A DNA stretch of 64,000 bases from Verrucomicrobiia bacterium DG1235 (GTDB taxonomy: Bacteria; Verrucomicrobiota; Verrucomicrobiia; Opitutales; Opitutaceae), in contig DS990592.1 in NCBI GenBank assembly GCA_000155695.1, forward strand, positions 5,399,282-5,463,281. Direction: 5' to 3'. Made by a program: the position numbers and the translations under genes. Positions 41,824 through 49,637 of this stretch are shown piece after piece; positions within the stretch are counted from its first letter, which is position 1, and each line of letters opens with the position of its first letter. The notes under the pieces are model-generated. The model saw only the letters and a program-made list of their open reading frames with translations, searched no databases and was not told the origin of the DNA.

Positions 41824-43185
41824 ATGAAATTCGAGAAACGCAGTGAAATCCAGGCTTCGGCTCGGGAGCTATTCGAGTGGCATGGGCGTCCGGGAGCGTT
41901 TGCTCGATTGACGCCGCCGTGGCAAACAGTGGAGGTGCTTCGCGAGGATGCGGGACTAGCGACAGGCAAGCGTATCGAGCTTAAACTCGGCACACCGCTT
42001 GGAAAACGCGTTTGGAAGGCTCGGCACACGTCGTGTGTTGAAGGTCAGGAATTTACGGATACGCAGGATCAGGGGCCGTTTAAGTCGTGGACGCACCGGC
42101 ATGAATTTGCTCAGTGGGGAGAGTCTTCGGCCGAGTTAATCGATCAGATTGATTTCGAGCTGCCGTTTGGCTCGTTGGGCGAGGCGTTGGGATCCTCGTT
42201 TGTAGAGCGTCAGCTCGAGAAGAGTTTCGAGTACCGGCATTGGATTACGAAAAAGGATTTGGAGCTGAAGGCGGCCTTGCCGCATTTTCGTCCGATGAAA
42301 ATTGCCATTACCGGAGGTAGTGGATTTCTGGGTACGCAGCTGAGTGCTCTGTTGAACTCTCAGGGACATGAGGTCTTTGTTGTGACGCGAAGCAAGCGAC
42401 GGGAGAGTGATATCCGATGGGATCCACATAAGGGAGAAATCGAGCTGTCTCGTATGGAGGGGCTCGATGCGGTGATTCATCTTGCGGGCGAGAGTTTGAC
42501 CTCCGGTCGATGGAACGAGGAGCGGAAGCGTAGGCTGTGGTCCAGCCGCGTGGATTCGACTGCGTTTTTGGCGGACGTGTTTCTGCGGCTTGAAAAGCCG
42601 CCAGGCGTTTTTTTGAGCGGTTCCGGGATTGGATTTTACGGAAGTGAGACGGAGACGGTTTTTGCCGAAGGATCGCGTCGCGGCGAGGGGTTTCTGGCTG
42701 AGCTTTGCGAGGCGTGGGAAGCGGCAGCTTTGCGGGTTGAGTCTTTGGGCGCTCGCGTGTGTTTGCTGCGGACTGGGGTGGTGATCGATCCAAGGGGCGG
42801 AGCCTTGCAGCAGATGTTGCCAGCGTTTCGCTTGGGCCTGGGCGGTCCTCTGGGGGATGGAAAGCAATGGTTTCCCTGGATCGGTCTGGAAGACTGGATG
42901 GGAGCGGTGAATTGGCTGTTGTTTTGTGAAGAGGTTTCCGGTCCGGTGAATCTGGTCGCTCCCGAGGCATTGCGACAAAGACAGTTTGCGAAGATTCTTG
43001 GGCGTCGATTGGGGCGCCCGGCGGTTTTGCCCGCTCCGAGATGGGCGATTCGTTTGGCCCTGGGCGAGATGGGTGATCAAGCTTTGCTGAGCAGCATTCG
43101 GGCAGAGCCGAAGGTTCTTGAAGATTCGGGCTATCGGTTTGCGGTGCCGCGTCTGGAGGAAGCTTTTGAGCGGGTTTTATCGTAA
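41824..43185 (+). CDS. Fusion of SRPBCC domain with TIGR01777-family NAD(P)-dependent epimerase
   Basis: 453 aa with two parts. Residues 1-155 form an SRPBCC (START-like ligand-binding) domain: FEKRSEIQASARELFEWHGRPGAFARLTPPW ... FKSWTHRHEFAQ. From Met158 an extended SDR of the TIGR01777/YfcH family begins: MKIAITGGSGFLGTQLSALL, AVIHLAGESLTSGRWNEERK, SGSGIGFYGS, with a C-terminal DUF1731-like end (LGRPAVLPAPRWAIRLALGEMGD). Substrate unknown; TIGR01777 proteins recur next to photolyase genes, as here, but the reason is not established. Start at ATG 41824. Confidence 0.88.
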   Translation: MKFEKRSEIQASARELFEWHGRPGAFARLTPPWQTVEVLREDAGLATGKRIELKLGTPLGKRVWKARHTSCVEGQEFTDTQDQGPFKSWTHRHEFAQWGESSAELIDQIDFELPFGSLGEALGSSFVERQLEKSFEYRHWITKKDLELKAALPHFRPMKIAITGGSGFLGTQLSALLNSQGHEVFVVTRSKRRESDIRWDPHKGEIELSRMEGLDAVIHLAGESLTSGRWNEERKRRLWSSRVDSTAFLADVFLRLEKPPGVFLSGSGIGFYGSETETVFAEGSRRGEGFLAELCEAWEAAALRVESLGARVCLLRTGVVIDPRGGALQQMLPAFRLGLGGPLGDGKQWFPWIGLEDWMGAVNWLLFCEEVSGPVNLVAPEALRQRQFAKILGRRLGRPAVLPAPRWAIRLALGEMGDQALLSSIRAEPKVLEDSGYRFAVPRLEEAFERVLS

Positions 43186-43242
43186 TCAGCAATCGACGAA
43201 GCGCTTCTAAACGTATAGCCTAAACGCCCATTTTTAGTAATC

Positions 43243-43273
43243 TTGACTAACTAGAGTAAGAAACCCATATAAA
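43243..43273 (+). promoter_or_regulatory. Candidate promoter of cysK
   Basis: TTGACT (43243-43248) and TATAAA (43268-43273) with a 19-bp spacer, slightly long. Transcription from it would start only a few bases before the cysK ATG at 43282, implying a nearly leaderless mRNA. Confidence 0.3.
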
Positions 43274-43281
43274 GCGTCACC

Positions 43282-44238
43282 ATGGCTAAATTATTTGCTA
43301 ACATTACAGAAGCGATCGGCGATACCCCGCTGATCAAGCTAAACCGCCTTACCGAAGGCCTTGCTGCTGACATCTATGTCAAATGTGAATTTTTCAATCC
43401 TCTCTCCAGCGTAAAGGATCGTATTGGCAAGGCCATGATCGAAGCTGCGGAGCGTGATGGTAAGTTGAATGCCGATTCCATCATTATTGAGCCAACTTCT
43501 GGCAACACCGGTATCGCGCTCGCCTTTATCGCGGCGGCCAAGGGATATCGTCTGATCCTCACTATGCCCGAGACAATGTCCATGGAGCGACGCGTTCTTT
43601 TGAGAATGCTTGGCGCGGAGCTGGTTTTGACTCCCGGTCCGAAAGGCATGCCCGGCGCGATCGCTCGGGCCACTGAGCTCGTGGCGGAGTATGGCGAAAA
43701 CGCTTTCATGCCGCAGCAGTTTGAGAATCCCGCGAATCCTCAGGTTCATCGTGAAACCACCGCAGAGGAAATTTGGGAAGCGACCGGCGGCAGGATCGAC
43801 GCGTTTGTGGCGGGAGTTGGTACTGGCGGTACGATCACTGGCGTTTCGGAGGTGATCAAGAGCCGCAAGGATTTGTTCACGGTCGCGGTCGAGCCGACCA
43901 ACAGTCCGGTGATTTCCGGCGGAAGCCCGGGGCCGCACAAGATTCAGGGAATCGGCGCAGGCTTCATCCCGAAGAATTGCAACAAGGACATCATCGACGA
44001 TGTGATTACGGTTGAGAACGAGGACGCGTTCGCGACGGCTCAAGATATGGCTCAGAAGGAAGGTCTCAGTGTTGGCATCTCCTCTGGAGCGAATGTCTGG
44101 GCGGCGATCCAGCTTGCCAAGCGCCCGGAGATGGCCGGCAAGACGATCGTGACGGTGGCTTGCTCTGCTGGCGAACGCTACATCAGCACTCCCTTGGGCG
44201 AAAAGGCCCGAGCGGAAGTAGCAACTGCGACTGCATAA
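43282..44238 (+). CDS. cysK: Cysteine synthase (O-acetylserine sulfhydrylase)
   Basis: PLP enzyme making cysteine from O-acetylserine and sulfide. PLP lysine Lys45 in SSVKDRIG; the substrate loop [13 protein letters not shown]; phosphate-binding [10 protein letters not shown]; and the C-terminal [12 protein letters not shown]. 318 aa, standard CysK length, with no regulatory extension. The ending is followed by a terminator that overlaps the region before comF. Confidence 0.95.
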   Translation: MAKLFANITEAIGDTPLIKLNRLTEGLAADIYVKCEFFNPLSSVKDRIGKAMIEAAERDGKLNADSIIIEPTSGNTGIALAFIAAAKGYRLILTMPETMSMERRVLLRMLGAELVLTPGPKGMPGAIARATELVAEYGENAFMPQQFENPANPQVHRETTAEEIWEATGGRIDAFVAGVGTGGTITGVSEVIKSRKDLFTVAVEPTNSPVISGGSPGPHKIQGIGAGFIPKNCNKDIIDDVITVENEDAFATAQDMAQKEGLSVGISSGANVWAAIQLAKRPEMAGKTIVTVACSAGERYISTPLGEKARAEVATATA

Positions 44239-44267
44239 GGCGTTTGAGCTGAGCGATTGATTTTCGG

Positions 44268-44304
44268 GCGGGCTTTCTGTTGAGTACAGGAAGTCCGCTT
44301 TTTT
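44268..44304 (+). terminator. Intrinsic terminator of cysK
   Basis: Stem GCGGGCTTTCTG / CAGGAAGTCCGC (two wobble pairs) with a T run, ending only 4 nt before the TTG start proposed for comF. Confidence 0.8.
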
Positions 44305-44307
44305 GTT

Positions 44308-45045
44308 TTGAAACTGCCCCGTCTCTTAGCTCGATCTCTTGATTTGTCTTTGGAAACCGTTTTTCCGAGCCAGTGCGTTAGTTGCGGCGGTTTGGTAGAG
44401 GGATCGCGGTATGGGAGCATTTGTCCGGAATGCTCGCTGCGGCTGCAGCTCATAGCGGATCCGAAGTGCCTGACCTGCGGCTTTCCGTTTTTTGGGGAGA
44501 CCGAGTCGCACACGCATTGCATGCATTGCGAACATTTGAAGCCGGAGTTCGGGCAAGGGTGGTCGATCGCTCTTTTTCGCGGTCCCCTGAGAGAGTTGAT
44601 TTATTCGCTGAAGTACCAAGCTGGTCTTTGGGCATTGAGAGACATTAGGCGTTTGGCGAAGACGGCTCTCGGTTTGGAGGAGTACGTGTCCGGCTCGGTT
44701 TTGGTGCCGGTGCCTTTGCATCCGCGCAAGCTGCGGGAAAGAGGGTACAATCAGAGCGACCTGATTGTGCGAGAGCTAGTTGAGCTGTTTCCGGAATGTT
44801 CGCGAAACGAGGTTTTGCGGCGGGCTTTGGACACGGTTTCCCAGACGCAATTCAATCGGAGCGAGAGGGTTCGGAACCTCAAAAATGCCTTTTCTTTGCG
44901 CCAAAACCGTGCCATAGACCCGGCCCAACGCTATATTATTGTAGATGACGTCTTCACCACAGGTTCAACTGTCAACGCGTGCGCCGCAGCCTTGCGGCGC
45001 TCGGGAGCTCGGCAAATAGACGTTCTTACCGTAGGGCACGGATAG
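44308..45045 (+). CDS. comF: ComF family phosphoribosyltransferase-like protein
   Basis: Homologue of ComF/GntX, linked in other bacteria to DNA uptake. The N-terminal zinc-finger region has [21 protein letters not shown] and HCMHC cysteine pairs; the C-terminal part is a PRT fold with [21 protein letters not shown] and the PRPP-loop [18 protein letters not shown]. 245 aa. The start is TTG 44308, just after the cysK terminator T run; no better start is visible. accD starts 47 bp downstream. Confidence 0.86.
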   Translation: MKLPRLLARSLDLSLETVFPSQCVSCGGLVEGSRYGSICPECSLRLQLIADPKCLTCGFPFFGETESHTHCMHCEHLKPEFGQGWSIALFRGPLRELIYSLKYQAGLWALRDIRRLAKTALGLEEYVSGSVLVPVPLHPRKLRERGYNQSDLIVRELVELFPECSRNEVLRRALDTVSQTQFNRSERVRNLKNAFSLRQNRAIDPAQRYIIVDDVFTTGSTVNACAAALRRSGARQIDVLTVGHG

Positions 45046-45092
45046 GCCCGTTCTGGCATTTCGACCTGTTTCAAAACCACTGCTTACACATC

Positions 45093-45953
45093 ATGGCGCT
45101 TTTCCAAAAACCGAAGTACTCGACCGTAGTCGTTAAGAAAAAAGACATTCCGCAGGGCATGTGGAAGAAGTGTCCCGTCTCGGGCGAGATTATCTATAAC
45201 AAGGAGCTCGAGCAGAACCAGAATGTCGTGGCCAAGAGCGGCTACCATTTCCCGATTACCGCTCGGAAGCGGATTCATCACTTGCTCGACGAAGGGAGCT
45301 TTGCGGAGATGGACAAGGGACTCACGCCCGGCGACCCGCTCGAGTTCGTGGATTCGCAGCCTTATCCGGAGCGTCTGGCGCGCAGCCAAAAGAAGACGGG
45401 CGAGCTGGACTCGATCGTGAGCGGGCTTGGCAAGATTCACGGCATTCCCGTATCGCTCGCGGTTTTTGACTTTCAGTTTAGCGGGGGCTCGCTCGGTTCG
45501 GTGGCTGGCGAAAAGATCACTCGAGCGATCGAGGTGGCCCTTGAGAAGAAGATACCGTGCATCGTGATTTCCGCTTCCGGCGGAGCTCGCATGCAGGAGG
45601 GCATACTCAGCCTGATGCAGATGGCGAAAACCAGCGCGGCTCTCGGCCGGCTGGCCGAAGCGAAGGTACCGTTCATATCCATATTGACTGACCCAACTGC
45701 GGGCGGGGTGACGGCCAGTTTTGCGACGCTTGGCGACGTGATTCTCGCCGAGCCGGGCGCTCGGATATGTTTCGCTGGCGCTCGCGTGATTAAGGAGACG
45801 ACCAACGAGGAGTTGCCGGACGGCTTTCAGTCGGCCGAGTTTCTCTTCCAGCGTGGTTTGATTGACCAAATCGTACCGCGCACGGAGATGCGCGTTCGTC
45901 TTCGGGATATCCTCTCTGCGATTTACACGAAGAAGGAACCGCAGACTGCCTAG
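45093..45953 (+). CDS. accD: Acetyl-CoA carboxylase carboxyltransferase subunit beta
   Basis: Carboxyltransferase half-subunit that makes malonyl-CoA for fatty acid synthesis together with AccA. The crotonase-like core is intact: [63 protein letters not shown]. The usual N-terminal four-cysteine zinc ribbon is degraded: only Cys remains in KKCPVSGE, and the other positions read Ser, Ala and Ser ([12 protein letters not shown]). ATG 45093 gives 286 aa, a normal length. folC starts 14 bp downstream, giving a comF-accD-folC run. Confidence 0.93.
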   Translation: MALFQKPKYSTVVVKKKDIPQGMWKKCPVSGEIIYNKELEQNQNVVAKSGYHFPITARKRIHHLLDEGSFAEMDKGLTPGDPLEFVDSQPYPERLARSQKKTGELDSIVSGLGKIHGIPVSLAVFDFQFSGGSLGSVAGEKITRAIEVALEKKIPCIVISASGGARMQEGILSLMQMAKTSAALGRLAEAKVPFISILTDPTAGGVTASFATLGDVILAEPGARICFAGARVIKETTNEELPDGFQSAEFLFQRGLIDQIVPRTEMRVRLRDILSAIYTKKEPQTA

Positions 45954-45967
45954 GAGTCCTCGTTCTA

Positions 45968-47269
45968 GTGGTTGACTTATCGTCCTACGAGGTTGCCCGC
46001 GACTGGCTCTATTCGCTGAAGAATCGCGGCTCTAAGTACGGCATCGACCGTATGGAGCGATTCGCGGAGGCGCTGGGCCATCCGCAAAAGGCTTACCCCT
46101 GTATTCATGTGGCGGGTACGAATGGCAAGGGTTCGACCTGCGCCATGCTTGAGCGGATTTTTCGGGATCAGGGCTTTCGCGCGGGGTTGTCGACGTCACC
46201 GCATCTGGTGAGGCAGGGGGAGCGGATTCAGGTGAATCGGAGGATCCTAAGCGAGGAGCAGATCTTTCGCTACGTGAAGGAGCTTCAGCCCTTTGCGGAG
46301 CAGATCGCTCGCGAGGATCCGGAGCTGCATCCGAGCTTTTTCGAATTCATGACCGCGATGGCGTTCATGCATTTCGCCCGCGAGAAGGTTGATATCGCTC
46401 TGGTGGAAGTCGGTCTCGGCGGGCGACTCGACGCGACGAACGTCTTGATGCCGGAGGTGAGCGTGATCACCTCAATCGCGCTCGATCATTGCGAGATATT
46501 GGGCGATACGGTTGCTGCGATCGCGGGCGAGAAGGCCGGAATCATCAAACCTGGCGTGCCGGTAGTGGTTGGCTTGCTCGAGCCTGAGGCGATGGAAGTG
46601 GTGCGTCGAATCTGCAAGGAACGAGCTTGCGAGCTGCATTGTGTTGCGGATCGCTTTGGCGAGGATTTGGCGAAATTTCCTCAGACGAATCTTCATGGCA
46701 GCTATCAGCGAATCAATGCGGCGATCGCTCTGATGGTGGTGGATCTGGTCGCTGAACGGTTTTCTCTCGATCGGGAGGCGGCGAGTCGAAGCCTGCTCGA
46801 TGTCGCCTGGCCGGGGCGCTGGGAGGAGCGAGAGCTAAAGGGGCGAAAAATCGTTTTCGACGTATCGCACAATCCGGAGGGCGCTCGTTGGCTGGACGAG
46901 AGTTTGGCGGACTTGGTGAAGCGTTGCGGGGCGAAGGCGGACTTGGTGATGGGCGTGATGGGGGCGTATCGAGCTGTAGCTTTGGTGCCAGTGGCCGCGA
47001 GATGGGCGAATAGTCTGACCTTCGTGAAGCCGTCTCAGGACCGGGCCTGCAGTTTCGAGGAGCTGAGAAGTTTCGTACCCGGCGGGTTTGCGGGTGAGGT
47101 ATTGGAGTCCTCGGTGGCGGAGCTGTTTCCCGAAAAAGGCGTTTGCGCTTTGGATCTGGCGACAGATCGACCTCTGGTGATCAGCGGCTCGATTTACCTG
47201 ATAGGCGAGGTCTGGGATCGATTTTACGAGGAAAGTCCGTTGGGGCAGGGGGCATTACAGGACTTTTAA
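45968..47269 (+). CDS. folC: Folylpolyglutamate synthase / dihydrofolate synthase
   Basis: Mur-ligase-type enzyme adding glutamate to dihydropteroate and folates. N-terminal P-loop VAGTNGKGSTCAMLERI, TSPHLVRQGERIQVN, the EVGLGGRLDATN motif, ITSIALDHCEILGDTVAAIAGEKAGIIKPG, and the C-terminal KIVFDVSHNPEGARWL. 433 aa from GTG 45968. accD-folC adjacency is common in bacteria and fits a shared transcript. Confidence 0.94.
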   Translation: MVDLSSYEVARDWLYSLKNRGSKYGIDRMERFAEALGHPQKAYPCIHVAGTNGKGSTCAMLERIFRDQGFRAGLSTSPHLVRQGERIQVNRRILSEEQIFRYVKELQPFAEQIAREDPELHPSFFEFMTAMAFMHFAREKVDIALVEVGLGGRLDATNVLMPEVSVITSIALDHCEILGDTVAAIAGEKAGIIKPGVPVVVGLLEPEAMEVVRRICKERACELHCVADRFGEDLAKFPQTNLHGSYQRINAAIALMVVDLVAERFSLDREAASRSLLDVAWPGRWEERELKGRKIVFDVSHNPEGARWLDESLADLVKRCGAKADLVMGVMGAYRAVALVPVAARWANSLTFVKPSQDRACSFEELRSFVPGGFAGEVLESSVAELFPEKGVCALDLATDRPLVISGSIYLIGEVWDRFYEESPLGQGALQDF

Positions 47270-47312
47270 GGGGCCGTGGTCGCAGTAGTTCCCACTTTTT
47301 CCGAAAACATAG

Positions 47313-47318
47313 TTGACA
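47313..47318 (+). promoter_or_regulatory. Candidate -35 box upstream of the tRNA-Lys/tRNA-Thr pair
   Basis: A consensus TTGACA 41 nt before tRNA-Lys. A TTGACA is also found 37 nt before tRNA-Asn (23535-23540). No good TATAAT lies 16-18 nt downstream of either, so these are partial promoter calls. Confidence 0.3.
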
Positions 47319-47358
47319 CAAGGTGCCTAAATTAGATTTTCGGGGCCTTCCATTTGAC

Positions 47359-47434
<76 letters not shown>

Positions 47435-47481
47435 AATAGTTTAAAGTTTAGCGGAGCCGATCCGTTTAGTAAAATCACCAC

Positions 47482-47557
47482 GCCGGTGTAGCTCAATTGG
47501 TAGAGCAACTGATTTGTAATCAGTAGGTTGCGGGTTCGAGTCCCATCACCGGCTCCA
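47482..47557 (+). tRNA. tRNA-Thr (anticodon TGT)
   Basis: Acceptor GCCGGTG / CACCGGC, D arm GCTC/GAGC, anticodon loop TTTGTAA (TGT), T arm GCGGG-TTCGAGT-CCCAT region, discriminator T, encoded CCA. 47 nt after tRNA-Lys, probably one transcript. Confidence 0.95.
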
Positions 47558-47566
47558 TTTTTAAGG

Positions 47567-47598
47567 AAAACCGCCAGTCTCCGGATCGGCGGTTTTTT
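47567..47598 (+). terminator. Intrinsic terminator after tRNA-Thr
   Basis: Stem AAAACCGCC / GGCGGTTTT (47567-47575, 47588-47596) with six T. The 133 bp from here to rpmI hold no gene and must contain the rpmI promoter or leader. Confidence 0.85.
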
Positions 47599-47731
47599 CG
47601 CGTTTTGAAAAAGGGGATATCAGAGAGTTGCGATGCTCTCAGGAAAGGGAGGTAGGGCGGGACGAAAATTGCGTTCTTTCCCCTTTACACGTGGGAGGTT
47701 TTGTATCTTTGTCATCGATTCCTTCAAAGTC

Positions 47732-47926
47732 ATGCAAAAGACCAAGAAATCTATCGCAAAACGCTTCAAGCTCACCGGCAACGGTAAGCTCCGTCGTCGT
47801 TCTCCTGGCCAGCGTCACCATCTGCACCAGAAGACAACGAAGCAGAAGCGCAACCTCAACAAGGACAAATCCGTTTCCGCGGGACGTCAGGCCGACCTAA
47901 TTCGCGGCTTGCCTCACGGTCTCTAA
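47732..47926 (+). CDS. rpmI: 50S ribosomal protein bL35
   Basis: Small basic protein of 64 aa: KTKKSIAKRFKLTGNGKLRRR and GQRHHLHQKTTKQKRNL match bL35, ending near LPHGL. Start at ATG 47732. Usually preceded by infC, which is absent here; the next gene is rplT, as expected. Confidence 0.92.
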   Translation: MQKTKKSIAKRFKLTGNGKLRRRSPGQRHHLHQKTTKQKRNLNKDKSVSAGRQADLIRGLPHGL

Positions 47927-48012
47927 GTCTCTGTTACGACGACAATTATTTCGCTCAGGTAAATTCTTATCAAGGCGACCTGACGAAATCCAATACTAGA
48001 AAGTTATAAAAC

Positions 48013-48384
48013 ATGCCTAGAGCAACAAACGCACCCGCATACAACAAGCGTCGCAAGAAGATGCTGAAGCAGGCCAAAGGCCACTTCGGCAACAAGTCTC
48101 GCTTGTACAAGTACGCAAAAGAATCGGTAGCCCACGCGCTGCAGTACGCATACCGTGACCGCCGCAACAAGAAGCGCACCTGGCGCGCTCTTTGGATCGT
48201 CCGCATCAACGCCGCTTGCCGCGCTGAGGAAATGAGCTACAGCCGATTTACCGAAGGCCTCAAGGCTGCGGAAATCGTTCTCGATCGCAAGATCCTCGCC
48301 GACATCGCTGTCAACGATCCTATCGCGTTCAAGGGATTGGTCGAAAAGGCCAAGGAAGCCCTGAAGGCTAAGGCGTCAGCGTAA
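48013..48384 (+). CDS. rplT: 50S ribosomal protein bL20
   Basis: Early-assembly large-subunit protein, 123 aa. Signature [38 protein letters not shown] and [23 protein letters not shown]. In many bacteria bL20 represses its own rpmI-rplT mRNA; no obvious leader structure was recognised here. A strong terminator follows. Confidence 0.95.
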   Translation: MPRATNAPAYNKRRKKMLKQAKGHFGNKSRLYKYAKESVAHALQYAYRDRRNKKRTWRALWIVRINAACRAEEMSYSRFTEGLKAAEIVLDRKILADIAVNDPIAFKGLVEKAKEALKAKASA

Positions 48385-48454
48385 GTCACGAAGCGAAAGC
48401 GTTTTTCCGAAGCTCGCAAAAAGAGCTCGGACATCACATTTTTCCTTTCACTAG

Positions 48455-48489
48455 AAGGAGTTCGAGTATCTGCTCGGACTCCTTTTTTT
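48455..48489 (+). terminator. Intrinsic terminator after rplT
   Basis: Stem AAGGAGTTCGAG / CTCGGACTCCTT (one G-T pair) with a 6-nt loop and seven T. Separates the ribosomal genes from pheS. Confidence 0.88.
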
Positions 48490-48559
48490 ATTTCCAAATT
48501 TCCCGAATCTAAATCGGCGGTTAATGAACCCGCCAAGGCACTAGAACCCCTCCCTTCCC

Positions 48560-49600
48560 ATGGAAGAAGAACTCAAGAATATCGTAGCATCCGCTAAGCA
48601 AAAGATCACCGCTGTCACGAGCCGAGCCGGTTTCGAGGCAATCAAGGCGGAGATCACGGGTCCCAACGGCGCTCTCACGAAAGTGATGAAAAACATGGGG
48701 GCGATTCCCAAGGAGGATCGCCCGACATTTGGCAAGCTGATCAACCAGGCCAAGACGCAGATCCAAGGATTCTACGATGACGTGTTTTCCGCGATCGAGC
48801 AGGCGGAGCTTGCGGCAAGAATCGGCCCAGCGATTGATCCTTCGCTTCCATCGCCCAATGCGGCGCTCGGTAGCCAGCATCCGCTTACCAAGGTGCGCGA
48901 AGAGATTTGCAGTATCTTCAAGCAGATAGGCTTTACCGTGACGGAGGGTACGGAAGTCGAGACTGAGTACTACTGTTTCGACGCGCTTAATACGCCGGCT
49001 GATCATCCGGCTCGCGATTTGCAAGATACGTTTTACCTGCCGGATGACGCTCAATTTGGGAACGTATCCAAAAAATCAGACGAGCGTTACTTGCTACGGA
49101 CGCATACTTCTTCGGTGCAGATCCGCACGATGCTCAAGGAGAAGCCGCCCCTGCGTATCATTTCGCCAGGTCGCTGCTTCCGTCGCGATACGGTCGATGC
49201 GACGCACAGCGCGAATTTCCACCAAATCGAAGGACTCTACATCGACGAGGATGTAACGGTTCGCGATTTGAAGGCCGTGCTCGACTATTTCTTCGAGCGA
49301 TTGTTGGGGAAGGGAACGAAGACGCGCTTCCGTCCGCATTTTTTCCCGTATACGGAGCCGAGTTTCGAGGTTGATTTCTCTTCCAGCCATTTGGCCAAGC
49401 TCGGCAGCGAGTGGGTCGAGATAGCGGGTTGCGGCATGGTGGAGCCTGCGGTTTTCGATTCGGTTGGCTATGATCCAGAAAAGTATTCCGGTTTCGCCTT
49501 CGGTATGGGAATTGAGCGCATCGCTATGATTCTCTACGGGATCGATGACATCCGTTACTTCTACCAGAACGATGCTCGCTTCCTGTCGCAGTTCGCATAA
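48560..49600 (+). CDS. pheS: Phenylalanyl-tRNA synthetase alpha subunit
   Basis: Catalytic subunit of the alpha2beta2 class II synthetase. N-terminal coiled coil, then HPLTKVREEICSIFKQIGF, DALNTPADHPARDLQDTFYL, motif 2 RIISPGRCFRRDTVDATHSANFHQIEGLYID, PSFEVDF, and motif 3 GFAFGMGIERIAMILYGIDDIRYFY. 346 aa. pheT follows 37 bp later. Confidence 0.96.
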   Translation: MEEELKNIVASAKQKITAVTSRAGFEAIKAEITGPNGALTKVMKNMGAIPKEDRPTFGKLINQAKTQIQGFYDDVFSAIEQAELAARIGPAIDPSLPSPNAALGSQHPLTKVREEICSIFKQIGFTVTEGTEVETEYYCFDALNTPADHPARDLQDTFYLPDDAQFGNVSKKSDERYLLRTHTSSVQIRTMLKEKPPLRIISPGRCFRRDTVDATHSANFHQIEGLYIDEDVTVRDLKAVLDYFFERLLGKGTKTRFRPHFFPYTEPSFEVDFSSSHLAKLGSEWVEIAGCGMVEPAVFDSVGYDPEKYSGFAFGMGIERIAMILYGIDDIRYFYQNDARFLSQFA

Positions 49601-49637
49601 CCGCCCCTGTATCCAAAATTTCTAACAATATTCTACC

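Noticed and set aside
41824-42295. SRPBCC part as a separate gene from the epimerase
   Set aside because: One uninterrupted frame; the internal ATG at 42295 has no ribosome site and the domains are joined without a stop.
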